Assembly: GCA_012861695.1 (NCBI GenBank)
Contig: JAAOOA010000086.1
Span: forward strand, 6,684,385-6,748,384
Length of the DNA stretch: 64,000 bases
Direction of reading: 5' to 3'
Origin: Trematomus loennbergii
Lineage: Eukaryota; Chordata; Actinopteri; Perciformes; Nototheniidae
Below, one piece after another: positions 38,982 through 52,403 of this stretch (position 1 is the first letter of the stretch; each line of letters starts with the position of its first letter). Under the pieces are notes generated by a model. It made no database searches and was not told the DNA's origin. It saw only the letters and a program-made list of their open reading frames with translations. The position numbers were made by a program, and so were the translations under genes.

Positions 38982-39594
38982 CTACTGACCATGTGTCATC
39001 TTGAGTTGTCATGTGACTAAAACAAAGGAGCCAGATAAAGAGAGGCCTGTGTGGCGGAGACCTTTAGGACTGAATGTAAATGTTGACGTCATGGCGACGA
39101 GGACTCTGACAGCCGATAATTACAGCTTCTTCAGGAGCCGGGGTCAAGTGCCTGATGAAAAGCCAGCGGACGGGACGCTGGAGGGAGGGTCCTAATTGAG
39201 AGGTGTCCATGGTAACGACAACAGCTGGGGTTAAAATGAAGGGCCGGTTACCGTGGTTATGTGTTAGGGTCCCTATATTTGTGTACACTCTTCACATTCT
39301 CTGCCCCCGGCCCTTTCATTCCCTTCACTTTTTTTGTCTTTGGTCCTTTCCCATCCATGACCTCATCGTCTGAGGTTTTTCTTCCTCTTCTTCCTCATTT
39401 CTCTCACAACCCTATAGATGTCTTGCTCTTCTCCCCCGCTCTCACAAACACACCTCATCCTCACCCTCTTTACCACCGCTCCTTCATTCTCAGCCCGGGA
39501 ACATGTGTCGCTAAGCGAGGCGCTAACGTAGCCAGGAAGTTTAATGTCAGACAGAAGTAAAGCTGTTGCACTTTTTGAATGTGCCGGCTTTTTC

Positions 39595-39940
39595 ACTCAA
39601 TAGATGGTCAACCACATTTTTTATATCTCAGCAAATATTTGATTGACTTCTGGGAAATGTGTACATTCATGGTCCCCAGAGGATGAAACCTTCTGACTTT
39701 GGTGATTATCTGACATTCCCAACTAGCGCCATCAACAGATCAAAGGTTTTATTTGCCCAATATTTTTGGTTTATGGGCAAAACCCTGCAAATCTAATGAA
39801 ATTCCCATTAGCCATAACCCATTATAAAGTGTTAGCATGCTAATATGCTAAACCAAGACGGTGAACTTGTTCAACTTTAAGCCTGCTCAACATAAGCATG
39901 TTAGCATTGTCCTTGTGATCATGTTAGCTGATGCTACTCT
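39595..39940. repeat. Old teleost interspersed repeat
   Basis: CCCAGAGGATGAAACCTTCT, GACTTTGGTGATTATCTGAC and AACTAGCGCCATCA, followed by GTTAGCATGCTAATATGCTA words, form a combination I recognise as common in fish intergenic DNA. The family is not assigned. Confidence 0.45.
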
Positions 39941-40436
39941 AGTATGGCGTTTAACTCGTGTTTTCATTGTTCCTCAATTATTACGATGTGAATTCATTGA
40001 TTTGATAAATGTAATTGTATTCAAATAAATGGTCATTATCTACATGGCAAATTCAAAATCAGTTTTTAAGTAGGTTTGGACAAAAAATAATGTATTGTCT
40101 GTAGGTGTCTTTTTTGTGATTTAGTGCATAACAATGAAGACGGGGAAAATACAGTTATGAACTTAATATGCTTTATAATAGCTTTTTTTAAACAGATTTT
40201 TTGCAGAAAAGTGCAAAAACATGGATCAAGGAATGTTCAAAAGTACAGATCTTTTTCTAATTTCCGCAAAAAAACAAATTTTTATTTTAAACTAATTTCT
40301 AGTATTTCCATCCAGTTAAAAAAAACCACTATAAATAAACCAGGAAGGAAGAACAGTTTTATCTGCTGGATGTGATCCAACTGAGCCACGGTGGAGATTC
40401 TCTTTCTCTTTATTTCTCTTCCGTTTCCCTCCTTGC

Positions 40437-40487
40437 TGCTGCGCTGTGATGTCTGCTGCGCTGTGATGTCAGCTGCACTGTGATGTC
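40437..40487 (+). repeat. Three tandem 17-base units
   Basis: TGCTGCGCTGTGATGTC is repeated twice exactly, then once as AGCTGCACTGTGATGTC. Confidence 0.8.
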
Positions 40488-43400
40488 AGCACTCGTGCCC
40501 TCTCACATGCTTTTATTATTTCTGTCTTTCACTTTCTCCTGTCGCCCCTTTAACTCTGGTTTTTGTCACTCTTGGACTTTGATCTTATGTCTGTCCTTAT
40601 CTCACCCTTTTTATCACCCGCTCTCACGAGAAAAACTCCTTTCCTAACACCTTTTCCCCTTTACTGTTTACCGCTTGCGTGTCAATATATCGAAATAAAA
40701 ACAAATTGTTATTCTTTTGAATCATTCTTCTCCATTCTCTTTTTGTTTCCATCTATTTCTCTCACTGTGTGTGTCCATCCTTCTCTTGCTCATCAACCTG
40801 AGATTATCTAAGGCCCTAAAACCAAAAGAGTTTGGATGCAGATTTTTATTTTCTCACGGGGTCATAAACCCATCGCTCTTTCTCCTTCCCTCACACTCCC
40901 CCTCCCTGCTTTCCCACAATCCATCCATGCATCCGGGCTTCTGTGTGACAGCTCCTCCTTTCCCCATTTCTCTTCATATAAGCAGTGACTCCTGAGTGAT
41001 GACTGGAAAAGTGCATCTACAAACAGTGTGCTAAGATTGCCTTGGTGACTAGCTAATGTCAACACACACTAACATGACCCTTGACCTTCCCCTGATGAGC
41101 GCTCTGACCGAACAGTCAGAGCTCCAGAGGTCAACATCAGTGTGTTCATGCTGATCCTGAGTCAGTCAGGTCACAGAGGTCAGGCTTGCTTCCTGCTCCT
41201 AGTCAGCTCAGTGTATTTGTACTGCATACAACCTCACTCCAACACCCATCATACGAGAGGTTAGCCATGACAACGTTATGTCCAAACTAGGAATATGACA
41301 CCATTGTTGTGGTGGGGGTTAATCAGTGGTAACAGATGTAGTCTGTAGGGCAGGAGTTAAACATCTATTGAATTGAATGAATGTCATTGATGAAGGAACG
41401 TCTTATGATAATGGACAAGTTACACAAATAGACAGGGATTTTTTTTTTCAAGATAGCTGGATTATTGATTGTATTATCATCTTTATTCTAATTTACATTA
41501 TATCACAACTTTGTCTTTTAAAAAACATTGTTATCGAGTGATATAGTGTTTTAATAACCTTTTTAATACCCTTATTTAACACATGCATTTAACAAATGTT
41601 GCCTCTTACAAGCAACAAGTACACAATCAAGTATTTCATAGTAAATCCATCAGATTCAAGGCGTATCACCGGAAAACAACACAGCCATTTTTTTTATACT
41701 ACTGTATGAGAAAATGTTAACAGCTTTGAAAAATCATCACTTTTGTGAGGTTTGCAGGATAAATAATAAGCAGAGTTTGTCATAAAAATGCTTACTCACA
41801 TAGTTTCTGCAGAAATCGCCTGTCATTGTTTAGACAGTTCCTTATTACAAAGAGCATCCCACGCACTTCTATGACAGTACACTACCGCTCATTTTGTGCT
41901 ACTATAACTTATATTACATCTTCTTGATAGCACATATTCTAAAAATAATGTTGTTTTTGGTGTGTGGCCCCTGAGGGAACAGAGCGTAGATGTTAAGTCT
42001 TTGTTCTTCTCTTTTCATTATGCAGGGTGAGGGAGAGGACAGGGGTAATTGGGCTCAGAAAACAAAGCTTTGCCAGAGATTGTGTGGATGTGTGTGAGCT
42101 TCTGTATTCCTCGGTGTGTGTGTAGGCTCAACGACCTTTCCTCTCAGCCAGATAATATCATTTAGCTCCGCAGGAATCCAGGCTTCCAGAAACACCGTGA
42201 CTTTTGGACCGAGCCGCAGCCTGTGACCCTGTTGACTCTGACTTCCTGAAGAGTTTTCCCTTATTTCTATCTCATATTTGCATCTCAGGACTCAGAAAAC
42301 CCACTTTCATTTCCGGAAACTAGAGAAATCAGGCTTTGGGGAAATGTAATGACATCACTGTTTGCAGGGTGATAAGGGATGTAAAAGTGACTTGTGTGTA
42401 ATGACCACAGCTTAGAGTTACAGGAAGTCAGCTTTGAGATGTAATCTGACTTCAACCTTGCCTCCTCTTTCAGTCATTACTCACATCTCCTCAGTAATTC
42501 TCTGGCCCCCTGTGTTTTGTGTGTGTATTGGGGGCCACACTCGTCCTCTACCCAGTTGATCCCCTCCTCTAATCTCCTAATGGCCTCTCGGGTAGCCCTG
42601 TCTGTCTGATGACTCCTGGCTCTGTTCCTGTTCTCTTTGGACAGGACCAGCGATCCGCTTAGTCCCCCGTCAAAACATAACTAACTCACCTGTCAGCAGA
42701 CTGGAGACCTTCAGTGTGTTCATCCCACACTGAAAAAGGTAACCGAGCGGACCTGTTGCACAGATAAACAGAGAGGAAAACAGCATGTTGGCTCCAAACA
42801 TTTTCACACCAATGTCTTAAAATAACAAGCTTTGTAGTTAGACATTTCAATTGCTGAATAACAATAGATACATGTTTCTATAACCTGACAACCCTTCAGT
42901 GTCTCTTTTTAAAAAACCATTGTTTGTCTTATAAAATGTCTTCTGTTGTTAAATAGACTCTCAGTGCGCCCGATCAGGCCCTGTGATCTTGAGGCCTGCT
43001 CCTCTCCGTTTGATTATTCATGCCTGGATCATTTACAGTCTGAGTTTGATTGCTTGTGCCTGTTTGACCCAGTGATGCCAGCCCGTTTGTATGGATGATC
43101 TGTGTGAATGTGTCACTGATAATGGGCTCCTCTTGTACTGAACATCACGGTTGGGTTTATCATTATTTCTCAAAGTTTCCTTGTTGGGAATGTGTTGTCC
43201 TTTTTCTGGTTACTTATAATACCATACCAATACAAGGACACAGACTTAACCAAAGTTAACAGAGTGAGACATTTGAACTTTAAACACCAAAGAAAAAGTT
43301 CAACAACAGAGCTTAGTGTCAGATGTTAGGTCGTTGGTTAGGGTTAGGGTTAAAGCTGAAAGGGTCTTTAAGAATCTTTAAGAATCAACACTGGAGTCTA

Positions 43401-45299
43401 CATGTAACTGAATATGCTTTTCTGTAACAGGGCCCAGTCTGCCCCCTAACTGCACAGTGTGGTACTGCATGTCAGAGTTTCCTCAGAATGTGGGTGCTTT
43501 TGAAACGTTCCCTGCAGACTTTATAACAACTTATTACAACTGAAACAGAACTCCATAACTCTCACTGCTACAGGTACCTATATATATATATCATAGTTTA
43601 ATGAGCACTACACAGACAGGTATGTCCACTGTATCTCGTACATCTCCCGGTACTTTTGTCCGGATTACGGGTCAGGACTCATTTTCCTGACGGGAAGTGT
43701 TTTATAGCATTTCTCCAATGCAGAGGTCAGAGGTCACGCAGCTGCAGGAGGACAGTGTGTAAGGCCGACAGACAGTACTGATGTGTCACGGTCATAACAC
43801 ATGCAGCTGTGTGGAGCCCAGGAGAATAGCTGTTTTCTTCACATGCAAAAGCATTGAGTTACAGCGTCACAGCAACCCTAAACCTCACTTCTCCATTCAG
43901 AGCCGCTCACAAGACTGTAAAACGATACCATAGTACTTTATTGTCAGATCCAGTCTACATTGTGTCTTGCATCACAGCTGCTGCATTTGAAGCATGACAA
44001 ATATTTAAGACAAGAAACAAAGAAATCGAATTTTAACTTAACATTAGAATCACAGAGGTTAATATTCTCCGGACTCTTTAACCTACAACTGATCTGGGAT
44101 TCAATTCCGTACTTAATTTAATGATTGTGCTTCAGTGTAACCTTCTAAAATTGTGGACAGGGTTGGGGTCCAAGAATTTTCTTTGGCAAGCCACGGTAAC
44201 TTACTATGGTCGTATCTTCCATAATGGTAGTAAACAATGTTTATTAGGAAGAACATTTGATCTTTTTTGATTTTGTATATATCTTATTGTCAACACAGAG
44301 CTATCCAAGCTTTTTCCTTTTGTTATGCTAAAAACACAGATAGCTACGGTTTAGCGTTGTTATTGTGAGCAGCCTGCACAGGAGTAAGCTGGAGGTGGGG
44401 GGTTCAGTCAGGCAGATGGACTGTCAGAGGAGGATATGGAGAGATATATCTTTTTTTATTGCAGCTGTGTAGTCATGAAAGTCCAAGGTCAGAGGCTTCA
44501 ACACGCTGATGGGACTGCCCTCCTCTCCCTCCTCTTCCTGCTGCTCATCCTCCCTCCTGTCCTTCAGCAACATGCTTCTTCCTGTTTCCTCCTTCAGTCC
44601 TTAACAGCAGGGATTCTGCTTTGAACAGAGCTGGGTATTGTTAGTGTTTTAAAGGCGTGCCAGTATCCACATGTTTTGCTGATACAACATGCTGTAGAAA
44701 TTGGAAAACTTATGTTTTATTTTGACTCAACACAAAGCAGTCATAAAAGGCCTCAACTTTATACAGTCAAAAATCAGCAAGTATATTATTAATAGATAGA
44801 ATATCTGAGCAAAGGTTAAGTTAACAAGACTAATGATACTAAATAAGTATTCATACCAGCTTACAATATGACCGTTTTTAAAACACTCGGTACTTGCTTC
44901 AGACATGTTTTGGTTGTCCTGCAACCAATCATTGTGTTAATTAGTTAACTTAATGATAGTTTTTCTGGTGACTTTTTTAATCTTGCGGCCTGTAAAACAT
45001 TGGGTAACAATGTTTAAAATACGTATAAACTCTTTTTAGGAGCCCATAGAAACGTCATTCCCTATCTTCTGTGACCAACAGTAAAAAAAAGACAAGTTTA
45101 TCGTAAAGTTCAGACATGCACAGAACAGCAACACTTTCTGAAGCTTGAACCATCAAATGTTTCGCATTTTTACTCAACTTTAATTGCTAATAGTTGATTA
45201 TTTCCCTTTTGATTACCTAATGCGCTTATTAGTAGCAGCTCTAGTCAGCTCCTCCTTTGAAAAGCCTTACATGTTGGATTCATGCAACCACAACTTTAC
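40488..45299. other. Non-coding intron sequence
   Basis: About 4.8 kb contain only a short telomere-like TTAGGG run near 43339, a small TA run near 43579 and C/T-rich patches. No exon is supported. Confidence 0.5.
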
Positions 45300-45362
45300 A
45301 TCACCAGCATCCTGCAAACTGCTTTGTATAAAAGCATGTGCCAAGTGAATACATGTAAATGT
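45300..45362 (+). repeat. SINE 3'-tail fragment
   Basis: TATAAAAGCATGTGCCAAGT then GAATACATGTAAATGTA resembles the tail of fish SINEs that share an L2-like 3' end. Confidence 0.5.
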
Positions 45363-45795
45363 ATATCATGTTCTGACACTAGATGGGTTTCCTTTTAATA
45401 TTTCTGGAATATAGCTGATCACAGAACGTGTTTTATGATGGCAGCTGTCCTCCGCGCTGCAGCTGCTGCTGATCTGTGGTCAGCTGCAGGACATATTTCC
45501 ATACCCTGATACAGTTTACAGCTCTGCCTGCACCCATCTGTGCACGAGTCCAGCACATTTCTGTGTGTGTGTGTTTGCATATTTGTGTGTGTGTCAGGGT
45601 GACCTTGCATCCTATCTAAGGATGCTGACTGTGAGAATTGAGCCGTACTGGGGGAGAGAGACGTGACACGCTGCTGGATTTAAAAACACAGGAGAGAAGC
45701 AGACAATATGCAAAATAATTTCTTTATTGTGAGGTCAAATGTAAAGAATTCCATTGTGCTAATATGGTGAAAATAGAGACATCAGACACAAAAGG

Positions 45796-46041
<246 letters not shown>

Positions 46042-46042
<1 letters not shown>

Positions 46043-47021
46043 GCTAAAGTTTCCAGACTCAGCATTTTCTGCAGACATGGGATATGACCCCTGACCTCTC
46101 GACCCTGAAAGCTGACATACACAGAGGCACATACATGCAGCCCGTGTACCATGTCAGTGTGTAAACTAATATACTGATGAAATGACCTTTACTAGTTTTT
46201 TAATGGGTCAACGCATAGAAAAATATCTTAAATTCTGAAGAATTCAGTGCAGGTTATATGAGATTTAGTGTATTAGGTTCCTTAAAAGCAAGTCCAACTT
46301 AACATTTTGTTAAACTAACCTAATACATACAATAACATGAAACCTGTCGACTAAATAAACTAAATTATTGTCAATGTTTAATGACTAGTATGTTGATGTG
46401 GCGTTAAAATGATGAGCATAAAATATGAGTCTTGTGTGTATACAGGCAAGAAATCAATTGATAACAAAGTTTAATACATGAGAAATGTCCTATAGTAAAA
46501 AGAAAATGCTGATAATACTTCCACAGTTATTACGGAAACTACGTCCACACATTCTTTGTCTGAAACAATATTGTAAAACTACATTTAAAAGCTTTAAGTA
46601 AATGTATGAATGAGTTAGAAGCTGATTAATACTGACAGATGTCACTGTGAGACCGACCGTGGTTTTTGGTGCTCTTTGTGACACTGGTCTGCAGTCAGTG
46701 GTTACAGTGTTAACCCAACACACACACATGTTGGTCTCTTCTGCCCCACAGTGGCTGCTTCACACTCTTTACCACAGCACACATGCGGTTGCTCTGTTTC
46801 CTCTTTAGCCTCCTCTCACTTTTATTTCTACCTCCCTCTTTTACTCAAACAATCAATGTTTAATTTAGATAAAAAAACAGAATTCTCTTTTTTTAATTGC
46901 ATGCTTTTTTATCGAGTTTCTTATCTTTTTCCTATTTCTATTCATTTACAGTGCTGGAATACATTTTTTTAAATGTGTTTTAGGAGTTAGGGTATTAGTT
47001 ATTTTAGGACAGGGAGGACAT
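46042..47021. other. Non-coding intron sequence
   Basis: This stretch is AT-rich, with no repeat or exon recognised. Confidence 0.5.
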
Positions 47022-47421
47022 TGGGTAATGTAGTTCTGCTGTCGGTTTATAATTTTGTTTACAAAACTTTAGAATAGTCCCTTTAAAGAAAGTTATCTTT
47101 AATACATTAAGAATTTTATTTATAATTAAAGTAGCCTAACTTAGGAAAGGTAATGCAGTTCTAATGCATGCTTCTTAAAACTGAGTGCCCGCTTTAAAAT
47201 ACTAACCTTTAATATCTGTATATTATTTTATTAATATTACTATATCATTTTTCAATTAGTCTATCTTGGAAGATGGGGGCCCTGGGAAATGTAGTCCTGC
47301 TCTCTAAAACACTATAATATGCTCTATTTCTAAATACCTATTATGCTACATTTAGGGAAAACATTTCAAGCCCAAGTTAGGCACATTTGGTACACAAAGG
47401 ACTCTGGGTAATGTAGTTCTG
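47022..47421 (+). promoter_or_regulatory. Three copies of a ZNF143/SBS-like 17-base motif
   Basis: TGGGWAATGTAGTYCTG occurs at 47022-47038, 47283-47299 and 47405-47421, all in the same orientation. The core resembles the known ZNF143 (Staf) site, TGGGARTTGTAGT on this strand. A related TGGGAAATGTAGT lies at 35992. The cluster is 1.5 kb upstream of first exon B. It could instead be the remains of a repeat. Confidence 0.3.
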
Positions 47422-47959
47422 TTGCAATGTGAGCCTCACTGGTGGAAAGCACCGGATAAACAGCTGATCACATCAGCATCAAATCTCCATTACCTCATGT
47501 TAGCTGCTAATTGTAGCGATTAGGAAATGACTAATAGGAAAGATCCTCATTACTGCCCTCTCCATGTTCCAGCCTTTATTAATACCATGTGTGAGCAAAA
47601 TGCTGTTTGAGAACTTTCTTAATCATATGACTGTTCTCCAATAAATATCATGCATTTCAAAATTCTAAACTTTTTTTTTAAGTTTGAGGATTGTAGGATT
47701 GAATGTAGCAGCGTTATAAAAAAATGAGCTAACGGTTTCTCCCCTTGCAGCAATATGATGTCATCAGATTGTTGTGGTTGTGTGTTGTTGTGACCGCAGT
47801 TGCTAGGGGTAAAATGTCTGTGGCTTTTCAGCGCTCAGTTGATAACCTGACCACACACACACGGCAACACACAGACTGTACAGACGAGAGGTGAGAGTAA
47901 CCCGAGGACCCCCTGCCTGCCAGTCTGCAGCCTGAATCACGCTGTAAAGTGTCTGTCTG

Positions 47960-48068
<109 letters not shown>

Positions 48069-48140
48069 CAGCAGACATCATTCAAAGATAGCAGAGCATA
48101 AAATCGCAGCCAGGATGCATTGCTCACTCATAGCAACAGG

Positions 48141-48144
<4 letters not shown>

Positions 48145-48202
<58 letters not shown>
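48145..48202. repeat. (CA)n microsatellite, 58 bp
   Basis: This is a pure CA run. Another, shorter one lies at 48430-48470. Confidence 0.95.
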
Positions 48203-48206
<4 letters not shown>

Positions 48207-48611
48207 CTAACACCCAAATACACACACCCTGCACAATCTATTGCCAATGTATACAAAGACACATAAATGCAACATGGACACATTCAAATAGATAAAAACT
48301 AGCTTTACTGACCTAATATTAAAATATAAAAAATGAGTTTTACAGGCTGATGTAAAAAATACACATACACAGGAAGAAGAGCATGTGGGTATCTACTATG
48401 TGGTTTTTCTTTGGAAAGTGAGGCAACCATACACACACACACACACACACACACACAACACACACACACATATATAGTACACAGTTTCGTTTGTTTCATC
48501 CGGTTTCATTCATATACCGTTTTTCTAACGGTGCACTCAGTCCAGCGGCTTGTTTCAGGGGAAAGGAATTCACTGGTGGAGTGTCAGAGGGCGAGCAAGG
48601 TTTAGTTAGAG

Positions 48612-48660
48612 AGGGGGAGAGAGAGAGAGAGAGAGAGAGGCGGGGGAGAGAGGGCGGGCA
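48612..48660 (+). promoter_or_regulatory. GA-rich tract and GC box upstream of first exon B
   Basis: A (GA)n run is followed by GGCGGGGGAG and GAGGGCGGGC, about 300 bases before the exon B start. The composition suits a TATA-less promoter with Sp1-type boxes. No TATA box or initiator can be assigned with confidence. Confidence 0.3.
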
Positions 48661-48924
48661 TCTGAATGGAGAGAAACACTCAGAGAAGTTATTAGCTGCG
48701 GTGCTGGAAGTAGAGAGATGCTGTAGAAAGGAAGGGATAGTGTTTGTCTTGTGTCAAAACAGAAGAAGTGAAAGGAGAAGGAGGATGTTCCTGTTGGCGG
48801 ACATTTAGAAACTTTTTGTGAACATTCTACTTTATGGACACCCAGGACACATTTTGAGGCTACAGCTTTGGTTTTGGATATTTGTCGCTTTTTTGCCAGC
48901 TTTTAAAGCTACTTGCCATTTTGT

Positions 48925-49076
48925 ATGAGTTTGGGAGAGTTCTGGAGACAAGATGAACTTCCTCACAGACCCCTCGGTCATCGCGCCCATCCTGGTGGTG
49001 ACTTTCCACCTCTTGACAGCGGCTGGATTTTGGTTTTACTGTCGCCGTCGGCAGCGAACTCCCAATTTGGATCAAG
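48925..49076 (+). promoter_or_regulatory. Upstream ORF overlapping the whole of first exon B in another frame
   Basis: An ATG in a weak context (ttgtATGa), 28 bases before the exon B start, opens a frame with no stop through the entire exon. After splicing to exon 2 it ends at once, because AG plus ATGAG reads AGA TGA. If the intron is retained it ends at AGG TAA. The peptide would be 51 residues. The weak context of this ATG and the good context of the next one suggest leaky scanning. Confidence 0.4.
48953..49076 (+). CDS. plec: Alternative first coding exon B: plectin 1b-like membrane anchor
   Basis: ATG with a purine at -3 (acaagATGa) opens 41 codons and one extra G before the donor gtaaac; the G completes an Asp codon with exon 2, giving ...NLDQ-DERDRVQ. 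Residues 9-29 form one hydrophobic stretch (VIAPILVVTFHLLTAAGFWF) followed by C30 and R31-R33. This is an uncleaved N-terminal membrane anchor with a positive cytosolic flank. Mammalian plectin isoform 1b has the same plan: a short start, one hydrophobic segment, Trp and an Arg cluster, acidic/Gln residues, then DERDRVQ. That isoform anchors intermediate filaments to the mitochondrial outer membrane, so the same role is inferred here. The upstream sequence holds a (GA)n run and a GGGCGGG box. Two upstream ORFs precede the start (48834-48857 and 48925 onwards). Transcript data would settle the transcription start. Confidence 0.75.
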
Positions 49077-51021
49077 GTAAACTGCAAACTTCTTATAAAG
49101 GGGAAGGAGGACACACTAATTATGTATTATCACCACTCCAAGATGTATCTGCTCTTTGTAGGGAGACAGGAGATCTGACACCCCATGTGCTTCCTGTTTA
49201 GGCCCCACCCTTTTTGCTGTGTCTATTTTGCACTGGACAGCTTCACTCATCTGCCTCTAGCATGTGCATTGGCTTTGAAATGAGCTAGTAGAGTCCTTGT
49301 CACGGTGCTAAAGTGTTAGCGTGCATTAGCATGTCACCTCCATGTTTTCTATTTTAGCTTAAGTGGAATGCAAAGCGGCTCGTGCTGTAAAGGTGACTCC
49401 GTTCCCCCCCCCCCCCCCCTTTACAGTGAGACATTGCCTTTGTGCTGCAATCCATTGCTGCATCTGCATGAGTCAGAGGAGCAGAATCTTCCATATTTGG
49501 CTCTTTTTTTAGAGAGAGGGAATGATATTTCATCAGCTATTGAATCATATAGTTACATCTACAGTATGTAATTCATGCTTACGTGCCTGGCTGTGTCTTG
49601 TTGTTGTACACCAAACAACGAGCTGCTGTGAAGCCAGTATGCTGCAGAGTTTCGTCATGTGTCTAATTATTCCGAGCTAATGCTAAACACTGATGTAACA
49701 GCGCCTTTTTTGCAGCATTAAACACATTCCAGTCACTTTAGCCTCAGTCCTAATCGCTGGATTAAAGCCCCATACAACTATATATTTATGATGTAACTGT
49801 TCAACTATTTTGACGTTATGTTTATACAGACTTGTATACTTTTTGTTACTGTTGGTTTACATCCAGTGTCTCCTAACAGTGGAACAGTTGATCTGAACTC
49901 TGGGCTACTCCGCTTTGGTTTAGGACATGTGGCTACATTTATCCGAGAGAAACGATTGGCTCTGATTCACCAGGGGAGAGATATCTGGCAGGACATTAAA
50001 GTGCAGATCAATGAGCTCCATCAATACTCGGAGAGAAGCAGATTGAATGTGAGTGCGACAAGAGAGCAATGAAGGTGAGAAAATGTTCAAAAGGGAAAGT
50101 GCAGCCATGAAGCAAAGCATAGAAGGAAATAAGGTGACAAAGATATAGAGGGAGAATCATGAGTAATACAATTTATCCAACATTCTAATTTCATAATTCT
50201 CTCTAAATAATTTCTATACACATTATCTGTAGGCCTCTTCTTTTCTTGTATTTCTTTAATTAGTCTTTGTCCTGTATCAAATGTCTTTGGTAGATTTGTT
50301 TTATATTTAGTTAACTTCGTCTGGTTTGTTACTAAAAGTCTCGGCATATTCATCTCATCCTAGTCAAAGAAAACTGTAATATTTTAGTTTTTGTCAATTA
50401 AACCATTGAGATTTTAGTCTTTATTCTTCAGTTATTACTTCTTTCCCCCGAGCTGTTTAGTTGTCACTGTTCATTTGAGCTCAAGTAAGTTGTTATGAGT
50501 TCCACTGACTTTGCTCGTAATGTGTCGCTGCTGTTTTGCTGAAACGGTATCGACCACATTACACAAAACTGCTGTATTCAAAAACAAAAAACAGTGTATA
50601 ACATTTAGAGAATTTCTTTAAAACTATATTTTAATCTCGTCTATCGTCACTAACAATGTTGCATGTTAAAAACGTAGCTAGTGTTGAATGACTTTGGTGC
50701 TGTCTGGTCGTGGTCTCTCCTTATGGAAAAATGATCTTAAGTTTATATATTAGAGTGCTGGACAGCTGCGAATGGTTTCATGTGCTCTGAAATATTTTCA
50801 CTATAGTTAACTCAAGTTGTATTAACTCAAGTAGTTAATTTGTAACCGTTAAATTGTTTGTCTCTCATAATGAGTAATATGGTTTTAGGGACATTCCCAT
50901 TTGAGTGATTTAGATCTGAGAATAAGACAGAACTTAACTCAAGCGTCAAACTTGACTTTCATGTTTACTGACTGTTTGATCTGGTCTCTAGGTTATGCAC
51001 AATCCATTTCTGTGACACAGA

Positions 51022-51056
<35 letters not shown>

Positions 51057-51867
51057 TGTGTCTGGTGCAGTCTAGCGTGATGCTGTGGTCTCAATCTTAC
51101 TTTTCTCATCACAGGACACTGAGCCCTTCACGGTGCCAGGCATGGTAGGGTGTGTGTGGTGTGTGTGTGTGTGAGTTATCACAACATGTTAATCATGGTG
51201 GTTTACACTTTCTTTGAAATTGCAGAAGAGAGCGTTCTTCTGATAAATAAGACGTTTGTGGTTTTTAATTCCATTAGATTACTGAGCACAACAAAGGAAA
51301 CAGATGACGTATTTATTGAGATGTGTGTCAGTGATAAAACCCAGCTGACCCCGAATCACCTTTAATTATTAACATGGACTTTGGATATGCTCTGTCATCA
51401 GATAAATATGACAGCAGTTTACATTCTTTATTCGTTTTTGTTTCATTTTATTAGGTGTGTTTAACATTCTGAACAAAATACTTCCATACACTCTCGTCTT
51501 TACTTGCAGTCTGAGATATTTTTTTAGATGAATTGTATCATGTTTTTCTTCTTACCTGTGTACAAGGAAGGTCTCTGTACCATAAGTGTATTATTAAAAC
51601 TCTGTTATCATCCGCAATTTCAACTTTTGCTCTTCCCCTACACACCTGCCGAACAGTGTGCAAAGGTTCTGCTCTCAAGAGTAGGAACCTTTTAAGTTTC
51701 TCAAATAAGAAGATCTTTTTTTTTCTCTGTGGCCACTGGAGGGCAGATTGAACCTGTTGGTTATCTGATGACAGGCTGCTGGCCAACTGGACTGCTGGTT
51801 AGTGTGTGAATACGACTTACTTGGCTACAAAGCAGAAACAAAGAACGTTTTTTTAAACTACCTCCTG

Positions 51868-51891
51868 ACTCTAGGTCAGCTGACCTAGAGT
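51868..51891. promoter_or_regulatory. Perfect 24-base palindrome with inverted AGGTCA half-sites
   Basis: The left half ACTCTAGGTCAG is followed immediately by its exact reverse complement. The centre is AGGTCA-GC-TGACCT, two nuclear-receptor half-sites facing each other with a 2-base gap. It lies between first exons B and C. Binding is inferred from the motif only. Confidence 0.4.
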
Positions 51892-52403
51892 GAACTTGTC
51901 CTGCTTTACAAACATTTACCATTCAGTGTTCGTAGCTCGAAAAGAGTGAGAAATTGGAAGAGAGGCGGAACAGAACAAATAAAAAAGAGAAAGAGGGATG
52001 GAGGCTGCCAGCCTTTGAGAGAGGAGGAGGATAACAAACCTGGGAGCCAGCCTGTGCGATGGAAACTGAAAGAGAAAGTAAAAAAAGAGAGGATAACATA
52101 ATGGACCATCAGAGGAAAACATCCACTCCATGATTGAATCACAAGAGAAGGATGCCAGGATACCGGAAGACAGCAGCGAGAGAGAGGGAGGGAGATTAGA
52201 GGTGATAAAGGGAGAGAAGGAAGGAGGATAAGCATGCTGCGTGGTATTACAGGCTTTAGCTCCGTCTGGTATTTTTAGTGCGGATGGTCTGATGGAGATG
52301 GAAAAAACGGAGCTTCACTGCAAGTAGCGGAGGAAAGAATCTAACAGCAAGAGGGAGCGAAGAGGGAGAGGAAGAAGAAGGAGGGATGAAGGAGATGAAG
52401 GAG

